This document shows positions 39,903 to 50,212 of a stretch of DNA of 64,000 nt, in pieces; positions within the stretch are counted from its first letter, which is position 1; every line of letters starts with the position of its first letter. Made by a program: the position numbers and the translations under genes. Origin of the DNA: Tricholoma matsutake (taxonomy: Eukaryota > Basidiomycota > Agaricomycetes > Agaricales > Tricholomataceae); assembly GCA_026075535.2 (NCBI GenBank), contig AP026538.1:5518001-5582000 (forward strand). The letters run 5' to 3'. The notes under the pieces are model-generated. The model saw nothing but the letters and a program-made list of their open reading frames with translations. It was not told where the DNA came from and searched no databases.

Positions 39903-40943
39903 TCAGATCTTCAAGTAGGCTTCTTCACCTTTCTTCTTTGGGAATGACCAATTTTTGGTCCTCATCTCTCCTTTCTTATGTTTGGTTGCTCTGTGTCCTG
40001 GCTGGTGGCACACAAAGCATAACCCTTTCTTCATATGCTCGATCCTCTCTTGGTAGGAGAGTCGGTTAATCTCAAGCGGGCCCTCCTTTGATTTAGAGCT
40101 GGGCAGCCTCTTTGCCAAGGCCTCCTGTGCTCTCCCAGTAATGGCCTTTGCTCTTCTCCATTGTCCGTTATACTTGGAGGCAGCATTGATCATCACTTCC
40201 AGGGTCATAGGGATTGTTTCCATGTTGAAAACTCTTTTGAGGAGCTTGGGGCTTAGCCCATCCATAAAGAGTTCAATGAGGGTGGTGTCATCATTGATTC
40301 CCACCTTCTCTCACAGGATTCGGAACTGTGCAATGTAGTCCTCCAGGTCCTGTTCCTGCTTCAGGCTTTTCATATCTGTCCTGGCTCTACCAGCTTTGTC
40401 GATCGGCGTGAACACTGTCTTGAGTGCCAATTCGAAGGTTGACCAGGTTCCTAGGTCTTCCTTCTCTGCCCATGTCTGTGCCCAGGGTGCAGTGGTTCCT
40501 CCATTCATGAAGGACAATGCGAAGATGATCTTCTTCTCGTTGGTGTCGTAGATTCCATGGTTCACTCTCAGGTAGAGTTTTACTTCTTGTAAGAACTTTG
40601 CAGTTCTAGATTGGTCCCCTGTGAAGTCGGATGGGGTTTGGATTCTGATCTCCTTGGTTGATGCGGTGGGTTCGGTAGACATGTTGTTGTTGGGTAAGGA
40701 GAATGGGTTTTGTTCTGGGGTTTCTTCTTTGTTTAAAGATCTGAAATCTTCTTTGTCAAGATACTGTGGTTCTTTGTCTCCTGTTCTCTTTGAGAACCAC
40801 TTCTGTGCTGGTTCTGAGTATCGTACTAATCGACCCTGGTATCTATACCATGGGGTTCTTCCTGATGATGATGCTCCTGTCAGAGGTCTGTCTGGGCTTT
40901 GTCTGAAAGACGTTGTGTCTGCACCTAAGTAGGTGGACTTCAT
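39903..40943 (-). pseudogene. Gypsy D Gag with zinc knuckle
   Basis: Starts 18 bases inside the 5' LTR boundary (MKSTYLGADTTSF, 40943). Capsid-like segments include TPSDFTGDQSRTAKFLQEV and FALSFMNGG...WAQTWAEKE, then LEDYIAQFR. After a break at about 40308 the second frame (39903-40304) carries LIELFMDGLSPKLLKRV and the knuckle CFVCHQPGHRATKH, in which the last Cys is not visible. Confidence 0.85.
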
Positions 40944-40960
40944 AGATCAGCTTGACCTTT

Positions 40961-41601
40961 TGTTAAGACTATAGGTCTCAACTCAGCCTAGTTGTATTGG
41001 GTTCTATTCAGGACTTGGTGCTTCCTAAGTTGATACGGCTATCCATACTCAGAGGCTTTCTGAGTAGACCATCTGTTCGTGTATCACAGTTGGAGGCTTT
41101 CCAACTGTCGAGTTCAAGTTATCACAACTTACTGGCTTTCTAAGTTGTCAAGTGTTCTGGTTGAGTTTAAGACCGTTGGTTGAATTAGGTCAAGCTAAGG
41201 AATACAGGCAGTATCACTGTAGCTTATATATGGTTCAGAGATGTCTATCATCCAATTGAAATATGAGATCCTTGTCAAGTAATAATAGAAAGAACAATAG
41301 AACAATAACCCTCATGCCTGGCATGAGGTGTCTGATGTCATGGAGTGCTGCGGCGCAGCATGTCAGAGAACAATAGCAAATAAGCCTCATGCCAAGCATG
41401 AGGCGTCTGATGTCACAGATCCAATGTCAAGGGTCCAATGTCAAGGACTGTCATGGGACAGCCAGTCAATCAGTGGGAGTCAGATCGGAGGGTCCCTATC
41501 GGTCTGGGTCATGTTGTGAGTGGAGGGAAAGAAAAATGAAATACCCAGTCTTGCCGGAGTATGCTTTAGTCATCACAGGTTACAATAGCAAAATCGTAAC
41601 A
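40961..41601 (-). repeat. Gypsy D 5' LTR (641 bp)
   Basis: Full-length partner of 34484-35049. It contains two palindromic CTCATGCC-CATGAGG modules and GATGTCA/CAATGTCAAGG repeats also found in the solo LTR at 23977-24744. Confidence 0.92.
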
Positions 41602-41606
41602 TGATG

Positions 41607-42009
41607 CATACATCCCTCCAAATAATGTCTCCAACCTCCAATGCTCATATCATTCCCAACATCTCTTTGTCATGAACATCATAATTCCTTTCCACATCAT
41701 TCAACCCTTGGGACAAATATGCACAAGGATGCCATTTGTCATCTTCACACAGCATTGATAATACTGCTCCAGTAGCAAAGTCGGATGTGTCTGATTCCAC
41801 TCGTAAGGGACATGTGAAATCTGCTGGGCTAATATTGGTCCCTCCACAAACTTCCTCTTCAACTCCTCAAACACTGTCTGCTGCTGTTCCCCCCACCTCC
41901 ACACTACTCCCTTTCACATAAGGTTATGTAAGGGTGTGGCAATTTTGGAAAAATTATCCACAAAGCGATGATAGTAATTTGCAAGTCCCAAGAAGGCTTG
42001 AACCTCCTT
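41607..42009 (-). mobile_element. Gypsy C: RT thumb and RNase H start
   Basis: Continuation of Gypsy C between Gypsy D and the first hAT. It reads [15 protein letters not shown] at the upstream end, then RWGEQQQTVFEELKRKFVEG, SDTSDFATGAVLSM and a connection with RNYDVHDKEML, in shifting frames. It joins 34478 across Gypsy D and 43900 across the hAT element. Confidence 0.8.
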
Positions 42010-42017
42010 GACACAGG

Positions 42018-43891
42018 TAGGGTGTAGCACGGGTCACACAGTGAATACATTTTCACACACCACACCCATACCTGTGTACACCGCACCCGTTCTAACACTG
42101 CACCCACAGTGACAGGTTTTTACCATGGTCTGTTGTTAAACACTGCAGGTATGACACCACAAATATACACTGTGGTTTTGACTCTTTTTTGCCTCCTAGT
42201 TTGATGTTCTACATTGTTAAATATAGTGTATTGTATTGTATAACCCTCAACTAATTAAACTACACCCTGTACACATATCTAAGTGACAGACAATAAGGCT
42301 TTTTCTTTGAAGAATGCCTCACATTTGATGCATGAGGGTGCAACACAAATATTAAAAAATTTCATTAAACTAATTAACACGAAACTAATTAATGATAGAA
42401 ACAGAAAAAAACCACCAGCACATTTTTTGCGAGGGAGAGTCCTGCTCCCCATCTTCCCTGGTGTCCTCATCCATTTCCCTCCCATCATTTGTTGTTCGTC
42501 CCACTTTGTTCCTCATTGTTGTCATCCTTGTCGTCCATGTGGCCCATTTCTGTGGTGGTGTTGGTTGCTAGCACTCCTGGCGCACACCCTATGAGCAGTT
42601 GCTCATAGGGCTGGGGATGGGTGCTGTGTCGTCATTGAGGGGCTCTGGGCTTCATGATTGTCATCCTATGCTGTTAGCACCTGCAATCCACCCCACGAGC
42701 AGTTGCTTGCAGGGCTGGGGGAAGGTGCTGTCGTCAGTTGAATGGGAAAAAAAGAAGAGAAAAAAAACATACCTGGGCCCATTTCGTGTGATTTGCATCC
42801 CTGTCCCATCGCTGTATCCATTGTCCTGTTGTCCCAGTTCTCCCTGTTGCAGTCGTGTTGTTCCCTTGTCATCCCATCACCCCACTGAACCACCCTGCAA
42901 GGGTGGTAGATGGCAGGGTCATCGGTTGCTGTATGGTTGTAACATAAGTATAGCCTATAATTAATGAAGACCTAAGTTAGTCAAAAGAAAAATAAGAAAC
43001 AAACATAAAAAAACTCACCTGGGGCCAAAGCGACGATAGACGTCATTGGGGCCCATCTCATGTGTGATGCGGCTGGCCCCTCCCCTTCCCTGTTGCCTTC
43101 GTTCCCCCTGTTTGTTTGTTCCCCCCATTGCTCCTGCTTCCTGTCATCTTCTTTGTGTCCACATCATTTCCTGTTGTCGGCCCCTGTCATCCACCTGGTG
43201 TTCCCATACATTTGCACCCCCCCATCCACCTCACGAGCAGTTGCTCGCAGCAGTGGTGGTGTCATGGTGGCTGTCCCCTCCCCTGTCATCCCCATGGTGG
43301 CAGTAGTAGTCTTCTTTGGTGTTGTCGTTTGGGCCCCATTTCATTCACTTTGTGTTGTGTGCCATCATCATTGTGGCCATCATCATCTCCTCCAGGTTGT
43401 GGTTGTTGGTGGGCAGGTATTCTTCAGTCAGCAGGTGTGGGCACATTAGCTGGGTAGTTGCATCATTTTAAACCTGTAAATAATGAAAATAAAGTTAGCT
43501 GCATAAGCAAAACAAGATATGAGAAAAGGAAAACTTACATGGAGCCCAAACAATAATAATGTCATTTGGGCCCCGTTTTGTTCTCTTCATGTCATTTGCT
43601 GGTGTGAGCAGTAGTTTAGAACCTAAAAAACAGTCAGTTGTGAAAATAAGAAAGTATAAATACTTATATAGGGGCGAAATGACGATGTTGTCATTGTTGG
43701 TGATGGAAAGTCAGATCTTGAAATGATGTCTGGCAATTTCCACGGCTGGTGACTCAAATACTGTTAATAACTGTGACACCACCAAAATGGGTATGGTGTG
43801 TCACAGGTATGGCATTTTGGCAACCATACCCATACCCATCAAACCCGCCACCTATATACCACAGGTTGGCCCATACCTGTGCTTTACCCTA
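42018..43891. mobile_element. Non-autonomous hAT-like element 1 (1874 bp)
   Basis: Terminal inverted repeats TAGGGTGTAGCACGGGTCAC (left) and TAGGGTAAAGCACAGGTATG (right, reversed). They are flanked by the 8-bp direct repeat GACACAGG (42010-42017) / GACATGGG (43892-43899), the TSD length of hAT transposons. The two TSD copies differ only as CA versus TG at one former CpG. Excision restores the Gypsy C frame (PTHVKEVQ). The interior has repeated GAGCAGTTGCTC palindromes (about 42594, 42700 and 43227) and GGTATGG subterminal words, but no transposase. Confidence 0.85.
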
Positions 43892-43899
43892 GACATGGG

Positions 43900-45258
43900 T
43901 GGGCGCAGGCCAATCAGTGATCACCTGTACCTTGATCGGATCCATTTTGATCCCATCAGGGCCAATCAATAATCCTAGGAACTCAATCTCGCTTGCCCCA
44001 AACACACACTTCTCCAGTTTCAAAAATAGATCATTCTCTGCTAATCTCCATAGCACCTCCTGCACTATTGCTTCATGATCCTGCACTATTGCTTCATGAT
44101 TTTCTTCATCCTCTGTATGTCATCAATAAATATCATTACCATGCCTTTGTCTATTACATCCTTGAAAATGTTGTTCATCATATTTTGGAAAGTTGAGGGA
44201 CTATTGGTCATCCCGAAAAACATGACAAGCAGCTCAAAGGATCCTTGACATGTGGCAAATGCAGCCTTTCACTCATCTCTTTTCCTTATTTGTACATTAT
44301 TGTATCCCCATCATAAATCCAATTTTGTAAAGACCTTGGCTTTTCCCACATTGTCAATTATTTCTGAGATCAATGGCAGGGTCAATCGCTGCATGCGTGT
44401 CCACTGTCTTCAATCCCACAGTCAAGGTAATTTCAGGTCCTATTTGCACAGAGCAAATAAAGAATTTAGGGGTTTTCAGAAATGGCACTTGACAATTTTC
44501 TTTGTTGCGCAATTCACAATGGTTGTACTGCTCCTGAATTTCCTTTTCTGATTTGCTCTGGGTTTCCTCGGATACTAATACATTGTAACAATTCTGGGTC
44601 ACCAATGGGGAAACCTTCACTGGGACTCTTCCACAAAATTCTTCTGCCTGCCTTCCTCTGGCTTCACTTCCTCAATTGTAGCTTCCCCAATCTTTCTTTT
44701 CTGCCTACAATTCCTAGCAATGTGTCCTAACTGCCCACAGTTAAAACATTTACATGGGGCTCATCTCCCTGCTTGATCAACCTCCATTGCATCTGCTGGT
44801 GCTGCTGACTCCGTAACTATAGGTGTCACTGCCATGGCCAGTGGCTGTGCCCTCGGAGTTTGTGCCTGAGGCACCTTTCCTTTCTCGGACTTTCCTCCTG
44901 ATGGCTTTCCAAATTTACTACTTCCATACATCAACTTCAATTCTACCTGTTCCTGCTGATATTGCCAATCAAGGTACATCGCCCAATTATACCACTCATC
45001 CAATGTCTCTGGCATAGAAGGTAGTCGGTAGATAGACTTGAATAAAGAGGGATTTAATCCTGCTTTCAAAAATTCTACCAATGCCACTTCTCCCATATCT
45101 GTTTGCGAAGCTTCCACTTTGAATTGCAAAATAAATTCATCTGCTGTTAGGGAACCTTGGTGCATGGTTTTTAATTTAGCATTGGCTGTTGCCTTTGGAT
45201 TAGGGTCCCCAAACTGTGCCTCCAATCTCTCCAGAAATTCCTTGAAGGTTGCAAATGG
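43900..45258 (-). mobile_element. Gypsy C: RT palm, zinc knuckle and Gag C-terminal half
   Basis: From the upstream end: Gag (44761-45258) with FKEFLERLEAQFGDPNPKA, DEFILQFKVEASQTDMGEV and FLKAGLNPSLFKSIY; then a CCHC knuckle CFNCGQLGHIARNC (about 44700-44755). The RT palm (about 44100-44390) has FTKLDLWWGYNNVQI, FFGMTNSPSTFQNMM and VMIFIDDI, then LRLAENDLFLKLEKCVFGASE and EFLGLLIGPDGIKMDPIKV. The protease and RT N-terminus between knuckle and palm are missing or unreadable, so an internal deletion near 44400-44600 is likely. Confidence 0.8.
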
Positions 45259-45266
45259 TTTATTTC

Positions 45267-46217
45267 GAAGGCATGACTCAGGTATGGGTAACCCCATGTG
45301 TTTCTGCTTATGGGTATGCTCAGGTATGGGTATGGGTTTGGATTTCTGTACCTGAGGCAAAACTGTACCTGTACCCATGGTGTTATGGGTATCACGGTAC
45401 TGGTCCAACGGTCACATGTTTTATCAGATGACTTTGTTGATCAATGTCAACAACAACAACAATGGCTCAACAACAACAACAACTGCTACCAATGTTCTAA
45501 ATGCAAGTGGGGGGTGTTTTTTCTACTAGGCAACAAGGATGACAACTGCTACCAACATGCCCCCCTCATTCTAAATGCGAGTGGGGGGTGTTTTTTCTAC
45601 TAGGCAACAATGATGATGACCGCTACCAACACACCCCCCTCATTCTAAATGCGAGTGGGGGGTGTTTTTTCTTCTGGGCAATGCTTGTCAATGATGGCCC
45701 CCTCTTGTCAACAATGGCCCCTCTCATCAACAATGGCCCCCTCTAGTTGACAATGGGTGCGGCATCACCACCACCACCCCCTCTCACTCGCAAATGTGAG
45801 TCAGGGGTGTTTCTGGGTTTGTTTCACTTGGGAGTGCCACCACATCACAACTACCACCCCCTCTTGCTCACAAACACGAGGTGGGGGTGGTTCTTCCTCT
45901 GTTTCTCTTGCAACGGCCACCACATCATGACTACCACCCCCTCTTGCTTGCAAACATGAGGTAGGGGTGGTTCTTGGTCTGTTTCTCTTGCAATGGCCAC
46001 CACATCACCTCCACCACCCCCCCTCACTTGCAATCATGAGTTGTGGGTGGTTCCTCATTGTATTTAGATATATATAGAATTATAATAAACTATTAATGTC
46101 ATACTCGTTGAAACCCATGGGGTAAAACCACACCCATAACCATAATGGGTACGGTGTTCACAGGTATGGGTACAGGTACATGAAACTATACCCAGGGGTT
46201 ACCCGAGTCACACCCTA
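45267..46217. mobile_element. Non-autonomous hAT-like element 2 (951 bp)
   Basis: Flanked by a perfect 8-bp TSD TTTATTTC (45259-45266 and 46218-46225). Left terminus GAAGGCATGACTCAGGTATG; right terminus, reversed, TAGGGTGTGACTCGGGTAACC. Excision restores Gypsy C Gag (AAGNKPFATF). Subterminal GGTATGGGTA words recur at both ends. The interior is made of tandem repeats and there is no transposase. Confidence 0.88.
45490..46060. repeat. Tandem repeats inside hAT-like element 2
   Basis: First array (about 45490-45690): roughly 85-bp units TCTAAATGCGAGTGGGGGGT...CTACCAAC, about three copies. Second array (about 45750-46050): units of roughly 80-90 bp built on CCACCACATCA...CACCCCCTCTTGCT...AGGTGGGGGTGGTTCTT, about three to four copies. 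Non-coding. Confidence 0.7.
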
Positions 46218-46225
46218 TTTATTTC

Positions 46226-46864
46226 CTGCAGCAATTTGATTAATAACCTCATTTCTCCAGAACTGTGCTTTCCCCCCCTGAATGTATGAGAGAGCAAACA
46301 TAATCCTAGACTCAGCTGTATGAAACTCTGGCTTCCTCCCATGGATGTACAATACTATAGAACTGATAAAAGATTTTGTATTCTCCATGGTACCATCAAA
46401 GATTTGCAGGGGCGAGTACTTAGGTAAGCACACTTTTCCATTTCTGGATTTCTCTGCTGCCTGCACATCATCCTGTGACATCCACTCCACCATCTCCACC
46501 ATCTCATCATCTCTATCTCCTGTCATCTCTGGCTGTACTTCTGCTGGTCTGGGCTGTAATGCTGCCAACACTGACACTAATTGTGACATTTGCACTGTAA
46601 GCACATCACTTTTTGCCTCTCGCACTGGTGTGGGAACAGGATTAGGACCAGGATTAGAAGTTGAGGGTTCAGACATGACGGTTAGAGCTGTGATCACTGG
46701 CAGTCGCAATGTAAGGCCAGGCCTGGCATCAGCTTATAAAAGAAAAGGTAGATTACATGTATACAAGTACTTCTGGCTCGTGCCATAATCAGATGTGGCA
46801 CAATGAAACAATAATGTATGCAAAAGTAAGAGAAGGCACACTGATATGAAAAGTTGTGTTCTTC
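46226..46864 (-). mobile_element. Gypsy C Gag N-terminal half
   Basis: The 46226-46709 frame reads MSEPSTSNPGPNPVPTPV, LVSVLAALQPRP, LPKYSPLQIFDGTMENTKSF and FALSYIQGGKAQFWRNEV, a typical chromovirus capsid start. The likely ATG is at about 46676. The frame continues at 45258 after hAT element 2. Leader sequence runs to the LTR at 46865. Confidence 0.8.
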
Positions 46865-47229
46865 TGTTAGGGCAACACCCACTATCTGCTAGCTAAGACC
46901 GTGTGGGTGGGGCATGATGGGGGAATTGATGGTTTTGATGTGAGGGGTTATTAATAGATGAATTTGTTGAGAAAGGTGTTTCACACCACAAGTGTAGGTG
47001 GAATACCTAAGAGAACACAACTGGGGTCCCTTGAGTGTATATTTAAGGTTTATATACATATATTGTACATTGTTGTTACCAACGCACTTGTACATGCATG
47101 TACATATTGATGCATGCGAAATAAATTTCTCATGCTATCAAAGTGTAGCATCATTCAGTGCAATGTAGTGTAATTCGACATAATAAAATAAAATGAAATT
47201 TTATTAGGTAATGGGGCTGTTTCCTAACA
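46865..47229 (-). repeat. Gypsy C 5' LTR (365 bp)
   Basis: Starts TGTTAGGGCAAC and ends TTTCCTAACA, with TGTTAG/CTAACA inverted ends. It matches the truncated LTR at 32625-32789 over its last 165 bp. Confidence 0.85.
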
Positions 47230-47273
47230 CCATGTCTGGTTATATGGTATCCTTGTTCTGTTGAACCCTATAA

Positions 47274-47301
47274 GACCTGATAGCTCAGTTGGTCAGAGCA
47301 T
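47274..47301 (+). tRNA. tRNA-like gene, 5' part (split by Copia)
   Basis: Contains the acceptor 5' strand GACCTGA, then the A-box arm TAGCTCAGTTGGTCAGAGC, then AT. With 52512-52557 it gives a 74-nt cloverleaf: D stem GCTC/GAGC, anticodon stem TCTGG/CCAGG (one G-U), T stem CTGGG/CCCAG and loop TTCAATC. The acceptor stem has one T-T mismatch. The anticodon loop reads TATATGT, with A at position 33 instead of the invariant U, so it may be a pseudo-tRNA or a tRNA-derived SINE head. Isotype not assigned. Confidence 0.75.
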
Positions 47302-47681
47302 TGTTGGAATAGCAACCTGTGCTGATCCAAACTTTCACTTCTCAGACTCCCTTCTTTCCATTGGCCTAAGGTTATCCCACTTCAGCATGCTATTTATAAG
47401 CATTTAACTTATTATTCATCATAAGTACTGTAGCTGTACAGACAATCTCCTGTAGTATAAAAGTCAAATAGCTCTCATACTTGTACCTCAGTTGTTTGGC
47501 TCACACTCCTGCGTGCAAACACTGAGGTGAATACTTTTACTTACTCTACTTATATTCTCATTACTTACTTTACATTCACCTAGTTAACATACCTTTCATA
47601 TAGGTGAATACACAGTCATTTGGCTCATGCTCCCATGCACAAACACTGAGTTAACATACCTTTCATATAGTTATTCTTACA
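47302..47681 (+). repeat. Copia 5' LTR
   Basis: A 380-bp LTR, TGTTGGAATAG...TTATTCTTACA. Near its 3' end the GTTAACATACCTTTCATATAG block is duplicated. Confidence 0.9.
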
Positions 47682-47718
47682 GGTTATTGGGCCCTGCATT
47701 CCCTGCTGTACTGGTTAT

Positions 47719-49040
47719 CATGTCTACCTCCTTGACCACCACTGACTTGCTCCCTTCATCTGTGCCTAAGCTCAAACCAACTGGCCTGAACTGGACTATC
47801 TTCAAGCTTCATTTTCAGGATGCCCTTGATGTGAAAGGTTTCTGGGGCCATTTTGATGGCTTGTCTACCTGCCCCATTACCAGTTCCCCTCCTACACAAA
47901 CTCAGGCTGAAGCAGTTGAAATGTGGATGAAGAACAAGCAAACAGCAAAGTCGCTCCTCACCCAAAAGATTCCCGACTCGGCGTTGATCCTCATACACAG
48001 CCACAAACTCGTGAAGGATAATTGGGCTGCTATTGTTGCAGAATACTCGGCAAAGGGGACATTTGCACAGACAGAGTTATGTTCTCAGTTTTTGCAGTCC
48101 AAGTGCCCTGAGAAAGGCAACATCTGCAAGTTCCTTGATCAGCTTTGAGTTGAATGCAAGAAGTTAGCTACTGTAGGGGTCAATATTGAGGAGAAAGACT
48201 ACTGCTCTACCATTATCAGTTGCCTACCCCCTGCCCTAGCCAATTTTGCCTCCAGTCTCATTGCTGCTGCTCATGTCAATGATTCTACCAAAGAAGTCAA
48301 ACCTGACACCCTTATCTCCATTATCTCTGAGGAATATGAGCGCCACATCACACATTGCTCAAATCACAGCAAGGCAAAGACTGATGATGAAGCTCTAGCA
48401 GTCACTCCTGGGAAGAGCAAGTCAAAGAAACCTCGGAGTGTGTGTTGGAACTGTGGGGAGAAAGGCCACTTTAAGGACAAGTGCAATAAACCTCCCAAGG
48501 AGTCAAGCAGTGAGAAGGGAAATCTCTTGAAGAAGGGTGGCACAGCAAATGTTGCTGCTGAGTCAGACTCTGATTCTGAAATCAGTGGAGCTTTCTTCAT
48601 TGAAGAGGACTTTGACTCTGACACTGTGGACTCAATGCCTGATTTAGTAACAGTATCCGAATTTTCTGATCAATCAGATGTGATGGGTAATTCCAATGAT
48701 GACAAGGATCTTTTTTCGGAAGTGGGTGATGATGAGATTGTTGATTGCAGCTGATTCTCTGAGGAGTTATCTGAGACTGATGGGAGTGAGTGCAGCTTGC
48801 TCGTCAGTGTTGACTCAGACTTGGAATGTGCTGCAGAGGATATTGCAGCTCACATTGCTGCTGGCCATGATCCTGCAAACTCACCTCATACTGAAGTTTA
48901 TGATTCTGGTACTACACATCATCTTTCACCATTTCATGAAGACTTTGAGAAGTTCACCCAAATTTCCCCAAAGACATTCCGAGCTGCAAACAAATTAAAT
49001 TTTTCTGCAGTTGGAATGGGGGGAGCTAATAATTGATGTA
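47719..49040 (+). pseudogene. Copia Gag, zinc knuckle and protease
   Basis: Gag opens MSTSLTTTDLLPSSVPKL (47719) with LNWTIFKLHFQDALDVKGFW and continues to a TGA at 48146-48148 (LDQL*VECKK, Arg expected). The CCHC knuckle CWNCGEKGHFKDKC is at about 48441-48482. A second TGA lies at about 48752 (DCS*FSEEL, Arg expected). The protease motif VYDSGTTHHLSPF (about 48895-48935) keeps its Asp. The frame then shifts near 49015. Confidence 0.85.
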
Positions 49041-50212
49041 CCGAATGGTGCTGACAGTTCCCAGTTACGACTCTCAGAAGTGTTGTATTCTCTGGAAGTG
49101 GGGTACACACTGATCTCAATTGGCCATTTAGATGAGAAAGGTTTCTCAGCAAATTTCTCAGGTGGGAAGTGTACAATTACTGGGCCTGATGGGAAGAGAG
49201 TTGGAGAGGTCCTGAAAAATCATCATGGACTTTATTGGGTTGATCATGAGCCAGAATCTGCAGGTGTGGCAGAGGAAGTGCTCACGATAGATCAATTCCA
49301 TTGTCACCTCAGCCACATATCAGTTACCATGGCTCAAAAACTTGCCAAGGATGGCTTCATCACTGGTCTTCAGCTGGAAACTACCCCAATGGGCAAAGAG
49401 TTCTTTTGTGAATCTTGTGTGTATGCCAAGGCTATGAGGAAGCCTGTTGCTAAGGCTCAAAAAGGTGAACAGGCAACTGAATTTGGTGTCAAAATCCACT
49501 CTGATGTGTGGGTCCCGCATCTGTGGCTACAAAAGGTGGAAAGTGTTACTATGTTACATTTGTTGATGACTCAAGTCGACTCACTCATCTCCACCTTCTT
49601 GCCAAGAAATCTGACACTCCCAATGCCTACAAGGAGTATAAAGCATGGTGCAACATGCAGATGAAAAAGCCTGTGAAGGTTTTGCACTCAGATTGTGGTG
49701 GTGAATTTATGGGGAAGGAGTTTGTACTGTACCTTACGTCGAAAGGTACTGAACAGAAACTTACTGTCCACGACATGCCACAGGAGAATGGGGTTGCAGA
49801 ACACCAAAATCGCACCATTGTCGAGCATATTTGAGCATTGTTACATGCCAGTGGTCTACCAAGGACAATGTGGGGCGAGGTGGCACATCATGTTGTCTGG
49901 TTGATGAACCACACATCGACAAAAGCTGTTGATGGGAAGACCCTGTTTGAGGCCACTTTTGGAAAGAAGCCCAACCTCAGCAATGTGCGGGAATGGGGTG
50001 AGAAAGTTTGGGTGTGTATGGAGGGTGGAATAAAGCTAGGTGGGTGTGTGCAAGAGGGTCGTTGGCTTGGTATAGATGAGAGGAGCAATGGTTGCAGGGT
50101 GTATTGGCCAGATAAGCAGACTGTCACCATGGAATGGAATGTACACTTTGACACATGCATCAGTGGAACATCTCGAGGGGGAGGATTGGGATTTTGTCGA
50201 AATGTCCCCTGA
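49011..50212 (+). pseudogene. Copia integrase
   Basis: GAG_pre-integrase segment GLYWVDHEP...FHCHLSHISVTMAQKLAKDG, with CESCVYAKAMRKP as the zinc ligand end. The core starts GVKIHSDVWVP; a frameshift near 49510 leads to YYVTFVDDSSRLTHLHLL, VLHSDCGGEFMGKEF and ENGVAEHQNRTIVEH. A TGA follows at about 49832 (EHI*ALLHAS, Arg expected). The catalytic DDE residues visible here look intact. Confidence 0.85.

Larger units (their letters stand above)
34484..41601 (-). mobile_element. Gypsy D chromovirus, 7.1 kb, complete with LTRs
   Basis: An LTR retrotransposon nested in the RNase H region of Gypsy C. LTRs are 34484-35049 and 40961-41601. TSD TGATG lies at 34479-34483 and 41602-41606. A polypurine tract (AGAGAGAGGGTGA) abuts the left LTR. 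The order on the minus strand is Gag, protease, RT, RNase H, integrase, chromodomain, with an extra frame of unknown role before the 3' LTR. Most enzymatic motifs are hit by substitutions at former CpGs, so the copy is dead. Confidence 0.93.
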
